Origin: Desulfarculaceae bacterium
Lineage (GTDB): Bacteria > Desulfobacterota > Desulfarculia > Desulfarculales > Desulfarculaceae
Assembly (NCBI GenBank): GCA_027067385.1
Contig: JAMOVV010000080.1
Span: forward strand, 1 to 43,689
Direction: 5' to 3'
Length of the DNA stretch: 43,689 bases
Program-made: the position numbers and the translations under genes
Shown: positions 34,872 to 42,013 of the stretch, in pieces
How the letters are laid out: each line of letters starts with the position of its first letter
Position numbering within the stretch: position 1 is the stretch's first letter
The notes under the pieces: model-generated
What the model was told of the DNA's origin: nothing
What the model saw: only the letters and a program-made list of their open reading frames with translations
The model's database searches: none

Positions 34872-34879
34872 CGGGTAGC
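34847..34879 (-). terminator. Terminator after dsrAB
   Basis: On the minus strand CTACCCGGGG and CCCGGGTAG fold into a stem (34851-34879), followed by TGTTTTAGG. It sits about 45 bp after the dsrB stop and would end or attenuate the dsrAB transcript before dsrN. Confidence 0.75.
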
Positions 34880-34922
34880 GGTTGTTATTATCAGCCGAGC
34901 CGAGCCCGACCCTTGGGAATCT

Positions 34923-36008
34923 CTACCACTTGAACTGGGTGGAGTTCCGCCAGGTGGTCGCGGCAAAGCGATAGTCGTCGATGTGGTGGTGGCTGAACTC
35001 CAGGCCGGTCTTCTCGAAGAAGCGCTCCCAGCCGATCCGCTCGGCCCACTCACCGACACGCTCGTAGCGGTTGGCGTCAGCGGCGTAGGCCTCCACGATC
35101 TGGCGAATGATCTTCACCGTGGTCGGCCAACGAGGCGGCTCGTTGGGGATGAAGGGTACGGCCAGCTTGGAGAACTTGGGCATGGAGCGGGTGTTGGACA
35201 CCTTGCCGCCCACCCACAGGGCGATACCGTCGCCATCGGCGTCGGCCAGGGGCATGGCCGGGCACATGGTGTAGCAGTTACCGCAGAACATACACCGGTC
35301 GGCGTTAACCGTCACCGACTTGTAAACCTCACCGTCGACCTCTTCCTTGGACGGCTTAATGGCCGCGGTGGGGCAAGCGGCGATGGTGGTGGGAATCTCG
35401 CACATCTTGTCCAGGTGGGAGTGCTCAATGACCGGGGGCTTGCGGTGCACGCCGAGGATAGCGATATCCGAGCAGTGCACGGCGCCGCACATGTTGAGGC
35501 AGCAGGCGAGTGAGATGCGCACCTGGGCCGGCAGCTTGTGGGAGCCCCAGTACTCAAACAGGTCGTCCATGACCGCCTTGACCACGCCGGAGGCGTCGAT
35601 GGCCGGGGTATGGCAGTGGACCCATCCCTGGGTGTGCACGATGTTGGTCACGCCGGCGCCGGTGCCGCCCAGGGGCATGTTGCCCTTGTCGGCCAGGGCC
35701 TTTTTCAGGGCCTCCAGCTTGGACTCGTCGGTCACCATGAACTCGATGTTGTTACGAGTGGTGAACCGGAAGTAGCCGTCGCAGAACTCATCGGCGATCT
35801 TGCAGTACTCCTCGGCCTGGTCAGTGGTCATCAGGCGGGTACCGGGAATACGCACGGTGTAGAGCTTGGTACCGGTCTCGGAAACGTGCAGCAGGACGCC
35901 GGGCTCCAGGATGTCGTGGTACAGCCACTTGCCGTAGTTGTCCTTGATGACGTCAGGCCACATCTCATCGTATTTCGGCGGCCCAATATCGGTTATGCGA
36001 TCTTGCAT
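34923..36008 (-). CDS. dsrB: Dissimilatory sulfite reductase beta subunit
   Basis: DsrB carries the catalytic siroheme-[4Fe-4S] centre of the A2B2 enzyme that reduces sulfite to a DsrC trisulfide. The 361-residue protein shows C132, then C169, C170 and C174 ([14 protein letters not shown]) as siroheme-cluster ligands. An inserted ferredoxin domain has C239, C242, C245 and C249 ([13 protein letters not shown]). TRNNIEF and HTPAIDASG are conserved family segments. AAGGAGG precedes the ATG at 36008, 24 bp after dsrA. All key residues are present, so the enzyme should be active. Confidence 0.98.
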   Translation of the reverse strand: MQDRITDIGPPKYDEMWPDVIKDNYGKWLYHDILEPGVLLHVSETGTKLYTVRIPGTRLMTTDQAEEYCKIADEFCDGYFRFTTRNNIEFMVTDESKLEALKKALADKGNMPLGGTGAGVTNIVHTQGWVHCHTPAIDASGVVKAVMDDLFEYWGSHKLPAQVRISLACCLNMCGAVHCSDIAILGVHRKPPVIEHSHLDKMCEIPTTIAACPTAAIKPSKEEVDGEVYKSVTVNADRCMFCGNCYTMCPAMPLADADGDGIALWVGGKVSNTRSMPKFSKLAVPFIPNEPPRWPTTVKIIRQIVEAYAADANRYERVGEWAERIGWERFFEKTGLEFSHHHIDDYRFAATTWRNSTQFKW

Positions 36009-36032
36009 GGTATGAAACCTCCTTTTGCCGTC

Positions 36033-37307
36033 CTAACGGGCGTGCTTCTCACGGTAATCAGCGATGTCGCGCTGGAACCCGCCAGGAACCTCATCTTCCT
36101 TGTAGAAGATGTAGGGGTTGGAACGAGGCTCCCGGATGTGGCGCGGATCAGGATCGATCTCCACGGCCTTCAAGAACTCCGACAGGCCCAGGCGCTGGAT
36201 CAGCTCACCGATGCGCTCGCGGTTCTTACCGTTCTCATCCCACCAGTCGATGGCCTTTTCGGCGAAGTCCATCAGGTCGCCGTACTGCCCCTCTTCCAGC
36301 TTCATGAAGGGCACGATCACCGAGCCCAACTGGGCGCCTTCCAGGATCGGGGCCTTGGCGCCGACCAGGATGGTGGCGCCGGTGTCGGTGCCGGGGCGCA
36401 GGGCCTGGGGCATCATGTTGATGCAGTGCATGCAGCGGGTGCATTCCGCGTTGTTGATGGTCAGAGTCTTGCCGTCCCAAGCCATGCAGCCGGTGGGGCA
36501 CAGGTCCACCACGTCGGCCTGGATGTCGAGCTTGGTCTCCTGGCCATGGGCGCCGCCGTTGGCCGCCAGCTCACCGCCGGCATAGGCCGCCACCGCCTCG
36601 GCGTTGATGCGAATGTCGTCGCGCCAGGTGCCGATGATGGAGCAGTCGGAACGGGCGATGGAAGCCACGCAGTCGTTGGGGCAACCGGAGATCTTGAACT
36701 TGAACTTGTAGGGCCAGGCCGGGCGGTGCAGCTCGTCCTGGAACTCCTGGGTGATGGTGTAGCAAAGGTCCTGGGTGTCGATGCAGGCCCACTCGCAACG
36801 CGCCTTGCCCACGCAGCAGGACGGGGTGCGCAGCGCCGAACCAGAGCCACCGAGGTCCCAGCCCTTGGAAGTCATCTCGCCAAAGATGGGCTCCAGCTCC
36901 TCGGTGAAGGCGCCCAGAAGCACCATGTCGCCGGTGGAGCCGTGCAGGTTGAGCATGCCGCTGCCCCGACGATTCCAGATGTCGAGAATCTCGCGCAGGC
37001 GCTCGGTCTTGTAGAACTTGGAAGCAGGCTGGTTAACACGCAGGGTATGGAAGTGCTCCACACCGGGGAACAATTCGGGCACATCCGAATAACGGCCGAT
37101 AACGCCGCCGCCGTATCCCAGAACGCCGACGATACCGCCGTGCTTCCAGTGACCCTCCTTGTCCTTGTAAGACAGCTCGAGCTGACCCAAAAGGTCGGCA
37201 CAGGCTTCCTTGCCGGCTTCCGCCATCTTTTTGATGTCGGTAACAAAGCTCGGCCAGGGGCCCTTCTCGAGCTCGTCCAGCATCGGAGTCTGATGCTTAA
37301 TAGCCAT
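36033..37307 (-). CDS. dsrA: Dissimilatory sulfite reductase alpha subunit
   Basis: DsrA is the structural partner of DsrB. The 424-residue protein has the siroheme-cluster cysteines C165 and C171 (CVGKARC) and C209 and C213 (GCPNDC). Its ferredoxin domain has C270/C274 and C289, C292, C295 (CTRCMHC). The N-terminal ELEKGPWPSFVTDIK and WKHGGIVGVLGYGGGVIGRYSD are typical of bacterial reductive-type DsrA. Full length, with GGAGGGACC ahead of the ATG. It has an exact consensus promoter and a leader of about 230 nt. Confidence 0.98.
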   Translation of the reverse strand: MAIKHQTPMLDELEKGPWPSFVTDIKKMAEAGKEACADLLGQLELSYKDKEGHWKHGGIVGVLGYGGGVIGRYSDVPELFPGVEHFHTLRVNQPASKFYKTERLREILDIWNRRGSGMLNLHGSTGDMVLLGAFTEELEPIFGEMTSKGWDLGGSGSALRTPSCCVGKARCEWACIDTQDLCYTITQEFQDELHRPAWPYKFKFKISGCPNDCVASIARSDCSIIGTWRDDIRINAEAVAAYAGGELAANGGAHGQETKLDIQADVVDLCPTGCMAWDGKTLTINNAECTRCMHCINMMPQALRPGTDTGATILVGAKAPILEGAQLGSVIVPFMKLEEGQYGDLMDFAEKAIDWWDENGKNRERIGELIQRLGLSEFLKAVEIDPDPRHIREPRSNPYIFYKEDEVPGGFQRDIADYREKHAR

Positions 37308-37540
37308 GGACTGGTCCCTCCGTCACGGGTAAAAAATAATGGTTAGTCATATAAATACGGTCCGAGCGGAAAAACCCCGCCGAAACCGGTTTTCCACGAT
37401 GCTTGCCGCCAATAACCGGCACCGCACCGGCAACACTTGCGTGTAACTTATCGGCCAGACTAGGCTAAAGCTTGGCCAGGCCGGTCTAAGTTGCCGTTTT
37501 TTCAATGGAGAACCGAGGGAAAGTCCCTCTGTTCACAATC
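37308..37540 (-). promoter_or_regulatory. Long 5' leader of dsrAB
   Basis: From the predicted start near 37540 to the dsrA ATG the transcript has about 230 untranslated bases. A hairpin GAGGGA-AAG-TCCCTC (37515-37529) lies near its 5' end. A larger palindrome, ACCGAG (37512-37517) with CTCGGT (37540-37545), surrounds the start site and is a candidate operator. GC-rich fold-backs occur around 37365-37400 and 37420-37445. No known riboswitch was recognised. Confidence 0.5.
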
Positions 37541-37546
37541 TCGGTG

Positions 37547-37575
37547 ATTATAGGAACCATACAGGTTTCTGTCAA
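37547..37575 (-). promoter_or_regulatory. Consensus sigma70 promoter of dsrAB
   Basis: On the minus strand TTGACA (37570-37575), 17 bp, TATAAT (37547-37552): both hexamers and the spacing are exact consensus. This implies very strong transcription, in line with the high abundance of DsrAB in sulfate reducers. Confidence 0.9.
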
Positions 37576-37598
37576 CCAAAAAACGCCTAGTCAGCCAC

Positions 37599-37627
37599 TT
37601 GCCGCTAACGCCGGCCTTGGATAAAAT
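37599..37627 (+). promoter_or_regulatory. Divergent promoter for the small gene facing dsrA
   Basis: TTGCCG (37599-37604), 17 bp, TAAAAT (37622-37627) points right. Its -35 box lies only 23 bp from that of the dsrA promoter, so the two polymerases or a shared regulator could interfere with each other. The leader would be about 95 nt. Confidence 0.5.
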
Positions 37628-37725
37628 CTTCAACAACCAAAGACGCATAGGGCAGATCACCATTGGCTTAAAATACTTGTGCAATATTGCGCTAACGAGC
37701 AACCCCACGGCGGAGCCACTGCGAC

Positions 37726-37995
37726 ATGATCCAGGAAAACGACCCGCGCATACCAGCGCTTTTTGACGATCTGTACCAACGGATCAAGGCCCAGGGCGTT
37801 CAGCAGTGGACCAAGGACCGCAACCCCCAGCCCGACCTGGAGGGGCTCATCTACCTCTGCAAGTTCTGCTTTTTCACCGCCATCCTCACCAAGGCCGAGA
37901 TCGCCCGGGTTTTGGATATCGACCGCCAGGAGCTCAAGAAGCTGGTCAAGTCGTGGTATGACGACCACCGGGAAAAAGGGTGTGGCACCTGCTGA
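37726..37995 (+). CDS. Small HTH-like protein with two cysteine pairs, divergent from dsrA
   Basis: I do not recognise this 89-residue protein. What can be seen: an N-terminal helical region (ALFDDLYQRIKAQG), a CKFC pair at 45-48 inside a hydrophobic stretch, a segment at about 55-79 (LTKAEIARVLDIDRQELKKLV) that looks like a helix-turn-helix, and a C-terminal CGTC (86-89) as the last residues. Two CXXC pairs suggest metal or Fe-S binding or thiol redox chemistry. It is transcribed away from dsrA from a closely spaced divergent promoter, the usual layout for a local regulator. It is too short and has the wrong C-terminus for DsrC. A redox-sensing DNA-binding protein is a guess; a small electron carrier or assembly factor is also possible. 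A GC-rich hairpin follows at 38001-38032. Confidence 0.75.
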   Translation: MIQENDPRIPALFDDLYQRIKAQGVQQWTKDRNPQPDLEGLIYLCKFCFFTAILTKAEIARVLDIDRQELKKLVKSWYDDHREKGCGTC

Positions 37996-38000
37996 AGGCG

Positions 38001-38032
38001 CCGGCCGCCGGCCGGTTAAAGCCGGCGGCCGG
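38001..38032. terminator. Hairpin between convergent genes
   Basis: CCGGCCGCCGGC (38001-38012) and GCCGGCGGCCGG (38021-38032) form a perfect 12-bp stem with an eight-base loop. No T-run follows, so it is a weak terminator or mRNA 3'-end protector for both convergent genes. Confidence 0.55.
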
Positions 38033-38039
38033 GCCCTGG

Positions 38040-38732
38040 CTACTGGGAGTAGCGGTTGAGGGTCTCGATGAGCTTTTGGGCCTGGGGCGGCACCGGCACC
38101 TCGCCGGAGAGTAGCTGCTGGGCGGTGTAGGCCTTGCCGTAGAAGTTGCGGGTGGTCTCGGCGTCGAGCCCCATGCCCACGCCATCGAGGCTCACCCCGG
38201 CGAAGAGACCCTTGGCGCGCGAGTAGGAGTACACGTCGGCCGTGAAACTGGCCTCGGTGAGGGCGGCCCCGGCCTGGCGGCCCACCGGGCCGGCGGCCAC
38301 CGACATGTTGGCCCCCAGGCGCACGTTGTTTTGCAACACCCCGCGCAGCCCCTGCTCGGTGGGGAAGACCAGGATCAGGTCCACCGACTGGGCCCCGATC
38401 TGCAGACCGATGCTGCCGCCGCCCATCTCGTAAAAAGCCGGGGCGCTCCAGCGGCCGTCGGGCAGGCGGGCGATTATCACCCCCCAGCCGGCGCTGGCCC
38501 CCAGGATGAACCCGCCCTTGATCATGCCCGGGAAGATGCCCACCGCCTTGGCCTTGCGTAGCAGGGCCGGCGGAATACCGCCGCCCTCTTCAGACATGAT
38601 CTTGTTGATCACCTGGGCCGCCTGCAACAGCCGTATCTCGGCCTGGTCCTTGCTGTCGGCCAGGGCCGTGGAACCGGCCAGCAGCAGGGCCGCCACGGCC
38701 AGGTAGAAGACCACCAAACGCCTAAGTTTCAT
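38040..38732 (-). CDS. Secreted SYLF/YSC84-domain lipid-binding protein
   Basis: The 230-residue protein has a signal peptide (MKLRRLV, hydrophobic core, STALADS; cleavage about residue 25). One SYLF (YSC84/DUF500) domain follows: IPPALLRKAKAVGIFPGMIKGGFILGASAGWGV, a GRWSAPAFYEMGGGSIGLQIGAQ segment and SYSRAKGLFAGVSLDG. In other organisms SYLF domains bind phosphoinositides or other lipids; in bacteria the role is unknown, probably at the periplasmic face of a membrane. It converges with the small cysteine-pair gene and follows the TPR gene by 27 bp. Confidence 0.9.
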   Translation of the reverse strand: MKLRRLVVFYLAVAALLLAGSTALADSKDQAEIRLLQAAQVINKIMSEEGGGIPPALLRKAKAVGIFPGMIKGGFILGASAGWGVIIARLPDGRWSAPAFYEMGGGSIGLQIGAQSVDLILVFPTEQGLRGVLQNNVRLGANMSVAAGPVGRQAGAALTEASFTADVYSYSRAKGLFAGVSLDGVGMGLDAETTRNFYGKAYTAQQLLSGEVPVPPQAQKLIETLNRYSQ

Positions 38733-38759
38733 TACTACCCCCGATGCGATTTGGGTGGT

Positions 38760-39473
38760 TTATTGGTCGGCGCTCAACAAGCGCTCCATTTCTTGCTTTA
38801 CCTGCTCGGCCCTTTGCACCTGGCCCAGCTCCCGGTACACCGCCTCGGCCTGCTCAAAGGCCTGGCGGGCCGGATCGCGCCGGCCCATGGCGGCCAAGAG
38901 GGTGGCCATGCCCACCAGGGCCAGGGCCACCCGCTGGGGATCGCCGGCCTGGTCGGCCAGGCGTCCCAGGTTACGGTAGGCCTCCAGGGCCTGGTCGTGG
39001 CGGCCCATCTGGCGATACACGCCGGCCAGGTACTGGGTGAGCAGCAGCTCGCCCACCTGGTCATCGGCCCGGCGCACCATGGCCTGGGCCTCCTCCCAGG
39101 CCCGGGCCGCCCCGGCCGGGTCGCCGGCCTTGAGCTCCAGGCGGCCCCGCCGCTCCGCCACCCCGGCCAGCCCGGCCAGGTCGTCTTGGGCCGCGAAGAC
39201 CTCCTCGGCCTCGGCCAGGTGCTCCCGCGCCTGGTCGAAGCGCTCCCCGGCGGTGGCCACGTCGGCCAGGCGCAGGCAAACCTGGGCCCGGCCTGCGTGG
39301 TTCTCCAGCTTGCGGCAGAGATAATAGGCCTCGTCCAGGGGCTCGGCGGCCAGGTCGTACTTGCCCTTGTCCAGGTAGGCGATGGCCACCCGCATCAGGC
39401 TGTTGGCCACCCCCTCGTCGCTGTCAATGGCCCGCATCTCGGCCAGGCGTTCCAACTCGTCCTGTAGGTACAT
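38760..39473 (-). CDS. Tetratricopeptide repeat protein
   Basis: The 237-residue protein is made of about five or six helical pairs of TPR type, for example NSLMRVAIAYLDKGKYDLAAE, QVCLRLADVATAGERFDQAR, TQYLAGVYRQMGRHDQALE and ALVGMATLLAAMGRRDPARQ. It has no signal peptide or membrane helix and should act as a cytoplasmic binding scaffold. It lies three bases after the YjbQ-family gene, so the two are one transcript. No partner is evident from the sequence. Confidence 0.85.
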   Translation of the reverse strand: MYLQDELERLAEMRAIDSDEGVANSLMRVAIAYLDKGKYDLAAEPLDEAYYLCRKLENHAGRAQVCLRLADVATAGERFDQAREHLAEAEEVFAAQDDLAGLAGVAERRGRLELKAGDPAGAARAWEEAQAMVRRADDQVGELLLTQYLAGVYRQMGRHDQALEAYRNLGRLADQAGDPQRVALALVGMATLLAAMGRRDPARQAFEQAEAVYRELGQVQRAEQVKQEMERLLSADQ

Positions 39474-39476
39474 CGA

Positions 39477-39884
39477 CTATTCCCAATCGTTGGTTACGGT
39501 CTTCACCAGGACCCGGCGGCGGCGGGGGCCATCAAACTCCATGAAGAAAATCCCCTGCCAGGTACCGAGCTGCAGGCGTCCGTCATACACCGGCAGGTGC
39601 ACCGACGAGCCCACCAGCACCGACTTGATGTGGGCCGCCGAGTTACCCTCTTTGTGGGCGTAGGGGCCGTCCCAGGGGACCAGGCGGTCCAGGGCGGCGA
39701 ACACATCTTCCATCACCGCCGGGTCGGCCGCCTCGTTCACCGCCACCGCGGCGGTGGTGTGCGTCACGTACACCACGCACACCCCATCGCTTAGGCAAGC
39801 GGCCTCCACCGCCTCCTGCACCTGGCGGGTGATATCCACCCCCTGGGTGTGATCGCTGGTCTCTATCGTGATGGTGGCACTCAT
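39477..39884 (-). CDS. YjbQ family protein (UPF0047), copy 2
   Basis: The 135-residue protein is a second YjbQ/UPF0047 member, closer to the typical family consensus than copy 1. It has GVDITRQVQEAV, VVYVTHTTAAVAVNEAADP, KEGNSAAHIKSVLVGSSVHLPV and LGTWQGIFFMEFDGPR. Histidines in VTHTT and AAHIK are the conserved ones. The biochemical role of the family is uncertain. It heads a leftward pair with the TPR gene. Confidence 0.88.
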   Translation of the reverse strand: MSATITIETSDHTQGVDITRQVQEAVEAACLSDGVCVVYVTHTTAAVAVNEAADPAVMEDVFAALDRLVPWDGPYAHKEGNSAAHIKSVLVGSSVHLPVYDGRLQLGTWQGIFFMEFDGPRRRRVLVKTVTNDWE

Positions 39885-39961
39885 AGTTCACCGCCCTTGC
39901 CAAAGTCCCTCTCATTATAAACGCCGGCGGCGGTAATTAAAGGGCCGCGGCCCACAAAGTG

Positions 39962-39990
39962 TTGACAGGCGGCCCTGGCAACGACACAAT
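39962..39990 (+). promoter_or_regulatory. Promoter of the MBL-fold hydrolase gene
   Basis: TTGACA (39962-39967), 17 bp, CACAAT (39985-39990). The leader to the ATG at 40028 would be about 30 nt with AGGAG in place. Confidence 0.6.
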
Positions 39991-40027
39991 CGTAGCCGTA
40001 ACCAGCCCCCGCAACCCAGGAGCCGCC

Positions 40028-40690
40028 ATGAAACTGGCCGAAAACCTCTATGCCTACCCCTGGACCCAGCCCACCGCCAACAACTGCAACACCTTTCTCA
40101 CCACCGGCGGGGTCTCCATGATGGTGGACCCCGGCCACGCCGCCCTGTTTAACCACGTGGAGACCTCCATGGCCGGCGACCGCATCAAGAAACTGCCCGA
40201 GCTGGTGGTGATCACCCACTGTCACCCCGACCACATGGAGGCCGCCCTGGGCCTGCAAAAGGCCGGGAGCAAACTGGCCATGAGCGCCGAGGAATACGAC
40301 TACATGCTCGGCGAAGGCAAGCAACTGGCCGCCGCCCTGGGCATGACCTTCCCGGATATCAACCCGGAGGTGTTTTTAGACGAAGGTGAGCTGGACCTGG
40401 ACGGCGAGGTGTTTGAGGTGATCAAGACGCCGGGGCACTCGCCGGGGCACATCTGCCTGTACTGGCCGCGCCACAAGGCCCTGTTCGCCGGCGACCTGGT
40501 CTTTGCCCAGGGGGTGGGGCGGGTGGACTTTCCCGGCGGCGACGGGGCCCGGCTCAAGGAGTCCATCAACCGGGTGTCCGAGCTGGACCTGGACTGGATC
40601 CTGCCCGGCCACGGCCCGGTGATCCAGGGCGCCGACGCCATCGCGCGCAACTTCCAGGTGATCGAGCAGGTCTACTTCAGCATGCTCTAG
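40028..40690 (+). CDS. Metallo-beta-lactamase-fold hydrolase
   Basis: The ATG at 40028 has AGGAG seven bases before it and gives 220 residues; an upstream extension would include the promoter. Metal ligands fit the MBL fold: THCHPDH (H64, H66, D68, H69), then a histidine in TPGHSPGHICLY, an aspartate in FAGDLVF and the last histidine in LPGHGP. Members hydrolyse thioesters, lactones or other substrates; the layout is like glyoxalase II-type hydrolases, but the substrate is unknown. Cytoplasmic, no signal peptide. It is a single gene. Confidence 0.9.
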   Translation: MKLAENLYAYPWTQPTANNCNTFLTTGGVSMMVDPGHAALFNHVETSMAGDRIKKLPELVVITHCHPDHMEAALGLQKAGSKLAMSAEEYDYMLGEGKQLAAALGMTFPDINPEVFLDEGELDLDGEVFEVIKTPGHSPGHICLYWPRHKALFAGDLVFAQGVGRVDFPGGDGARLKESINRVSELDLDWILPGHGPVIQGADAIARNFQVIEQVYFSML

Positions 40691-40839
40691 CCGGGCCGGG
40701 CCGGCCCCAAGACGCCGCCGCGCAGAGTTGGTCTTCCTCCCCTGGCCGTAAAAAATGGTCGCCCGCCGGGCAAGAAATTCCAAGGCCGGGGTGTCATAAA
40801 AGATCATCCACCAAGCGCCCTGCCCTACGAGGAAGGATC

Positions 40840-41214
40840 ATGACCCTGCGTCGTCAACAAAAGTTTTTCGCCGGCCTCCTGGCTTGGCTGGTGATCACCG
40901 GAGTGGGGCTGGCGCTTTGCGGCCAGGCCCTGGCCGTGGACACCCAGGCCCACCGCAAGAAAACCATCGGCGTGCTCATCTCCCTGGGCTACATGTCCAA
41001 GGTGGAGATCAAAGACGACCTCCCCCACATGTTCGTCACGCCGATGTTCATGGCCGAGCCGTATAATAACCAGCAGGGGATAGCCGCCCTGGTTTGGCAC
41101 TACTACCAGGACATGGACCCCAAGTACGACAAGGTTATCTTGATCCTCTCCGGCAGCGGGGCCAAGGTCGGGGTGTTTTCCAAGGCCCTGGGCGGCCTCC
41201 GAATGGGGCCCTAG
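40840..41214 (+). CDS. Secreted protein of unknown function
   Basis: Not recognised. The 124-residue protein has a clear signal peptide (basic start, hydrophobic LLAWLVITGVGLAL, cleavage likely after GQALA near residue 32). The mature part (about 92 residues) has IGVLISLGYMSKVEIKDD, an aromatic middle HYYQDMDPKYDKVILILSGSG and a glycine-rich end. AGGAAGG lies before the ATG. It follows the MBL-fold gene by about 150 bp in the same direction and is closed by a hairpin at 41242-41295. The real signal and ribosome-binding site support a true gene, with no function to propose. Confidence 0.75.
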   Translation: MTLRRQQKFFAGLLAWLVITGVGLALCGQALAVDTQAHRKKTIGVLISLGYMSKVEIKDDLPHMFVTPMFMAEPYNNQQGIAALVWHYYQDMDPKYDKVILILSGSGAKVGVFSKALGGLRMGP

Positions 41215-41241
41215 CTGGTCTTCATCCCCAAAGCCACGGCT

Positions 41242-41295
41242 AAAGCACCCAGGAGAACGGGCCGCGAGGATATTCCTCCGGCCCGCCGGTGCTTT
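41242..41295. terminator. Hairpin between convergent small genes
   Basis: AAAGCACC (41242-41249) pairs with GGTGCTTT (41288-41295), and GGGCC...GAGGA with TCCTC...GGCCC inside it. The long stem lies between two convergent genes and can serve both. Confidence 0.6.
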
Positions 41296-41323
41296 CTGGG
41301 GTTGGCGCGGCTTGGGATCGACC

Positions 41324-41866
41324 CTACGGCTGGAGTAACACCGCGCGCACCTGCTCCAGCAGCTCGGCGCGCTTGGCGGCCCGCTGGGCCACGATGGCGT
41401 CGTGGCGCGCGGTGAGCTCAGGGTGGGCGCCGGGGTTGGGCACCACCGCGGTGCCGCTGATACCCGCGGCCGAGAGCTGCTCGGCCATCTCCAGGCTGAG
41501 CTGGCCGACGAGGGCGGCCTCCTCTTCCTGCTGGTCGCGGGCCAGCTCCTGCAAGGCGTCGGCCGCGGCGGCGGCCTCGGTGCCGGCGGCCAGCTCCTGC
41601 AACCCGGCGGCGGCGGCGGCCTCGCCCCGCTCCAGCTCCGTCGCCATGGTCTCCAGGGCCGCCGCGCGGGCGTGGGACGCCTCGGCGGCATCCAGCCGGG
41701 ACAGCTCGTCCCCCAGCCGCAGGGTGTCGATATCACCGCTCATGAAACGCCGGGCCATGGCTTTGCCCTTTTTACGACCCTCCTGGCGCGCCCGGTCGTC
41801 GGACGCTGAGCCCATGGCCGCGGCCCGCTCCAGGGCTATCTCGATGCTGGACTTGATCTCGGCCAT
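41324..41866 (-). CDS. Alanine/glutamate-rich helical protein of unknown function
   Basis: Not recognised with confidence. The start at 41866 is preferred because GGGGAGAG stands directly upstream; an ATG four codons earlier would be inside that site. The 180-residue protein is almost all helix-forming (Ala, Glu, Leu, Arg): MAEIKSSIEIALERAAAMG, a basic RARQEGRKKGKAMARRF, then long Ala/Glu stretches (ELERGEAAAAAGLQELAAG) and a last helix RAELLEQVRAVL. It has no signal peptide and no cysteine, so it is probably a cytoplasmic coiled-coil protein. It sits just downstream of the UGA-containing iron-sulfur gene but beyond that gene's terminator. Confidence 0.7.
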   Translation of the reverse strand: MAEIKSSIEIALERAAAMGSASDDRARQEGRKKGKAMARRFMSGDIDTLRLGDELSRLDAAEASHARAAALETMATELERGEAAAAAGLQELAAGTEAAAAADALQELARDQQEEEAALVGQLSLEMAEQLSAAGISGTAVVPNPGAHPELTARHDAIVAQRAAKRAELLEQVRAVLLQP

Positions 41867-41961
41867 CTCTCTCCCCATGTAAAATCACGCCTGGCCCGCC
41901 AAGCCATAATCGTATAAACCCGCCGCCTTGGCAACCCCAAAACACCGGCGCCCGCACCACG

Positions 41962-41990
41962 AAAAAGGGCCGCCCCCCGCGGGACGGCCC
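41962..41990 (-). terminator. Terminator after the iron-sulfur selenoprotein gene
   Basis: On the minus strand GGGCCGTCCC and GGGGCGGCCC form a stem (41967-41990) followed by five T (41962-41966), about 25 bases after the TAG at 42014-42016. Confidence 0.85.
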
Positions 41991-42013
41991 TGGAATCAGC
42001 GAGGGTGTTTCGC

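Noticed and set aside
35538-37346. 602-codon open frame opposite dsrA and dsrB
   Set aside because: Antisense shadow caused by high GC codon usage; dsrA and dsrB are certain.
30805-37545. Rex operators at the cytochrome and dsrA promoters
   Set aside because: Only TTGTGAA half-sites were found near 30815 and 37531; the second half expected after about four bases is missing.
37726-37995. dsrC
   Set aside because: DsrC has about 105 residues with a conserved C-terminal arm carrying two cysteines ten residues apart; this protein has CGTC at its end and an HTH-like segment instead.
37992-38015. C-terminal selenocysteine in the small protein facing dsrA (TGA after CGTC, hairpin downstream)
   Set aside because: Read-through would add only a few Arg/Pro residues before a stop, there is no conserved motif, and the hairpin is a plain GC-rich 3'-end structure.
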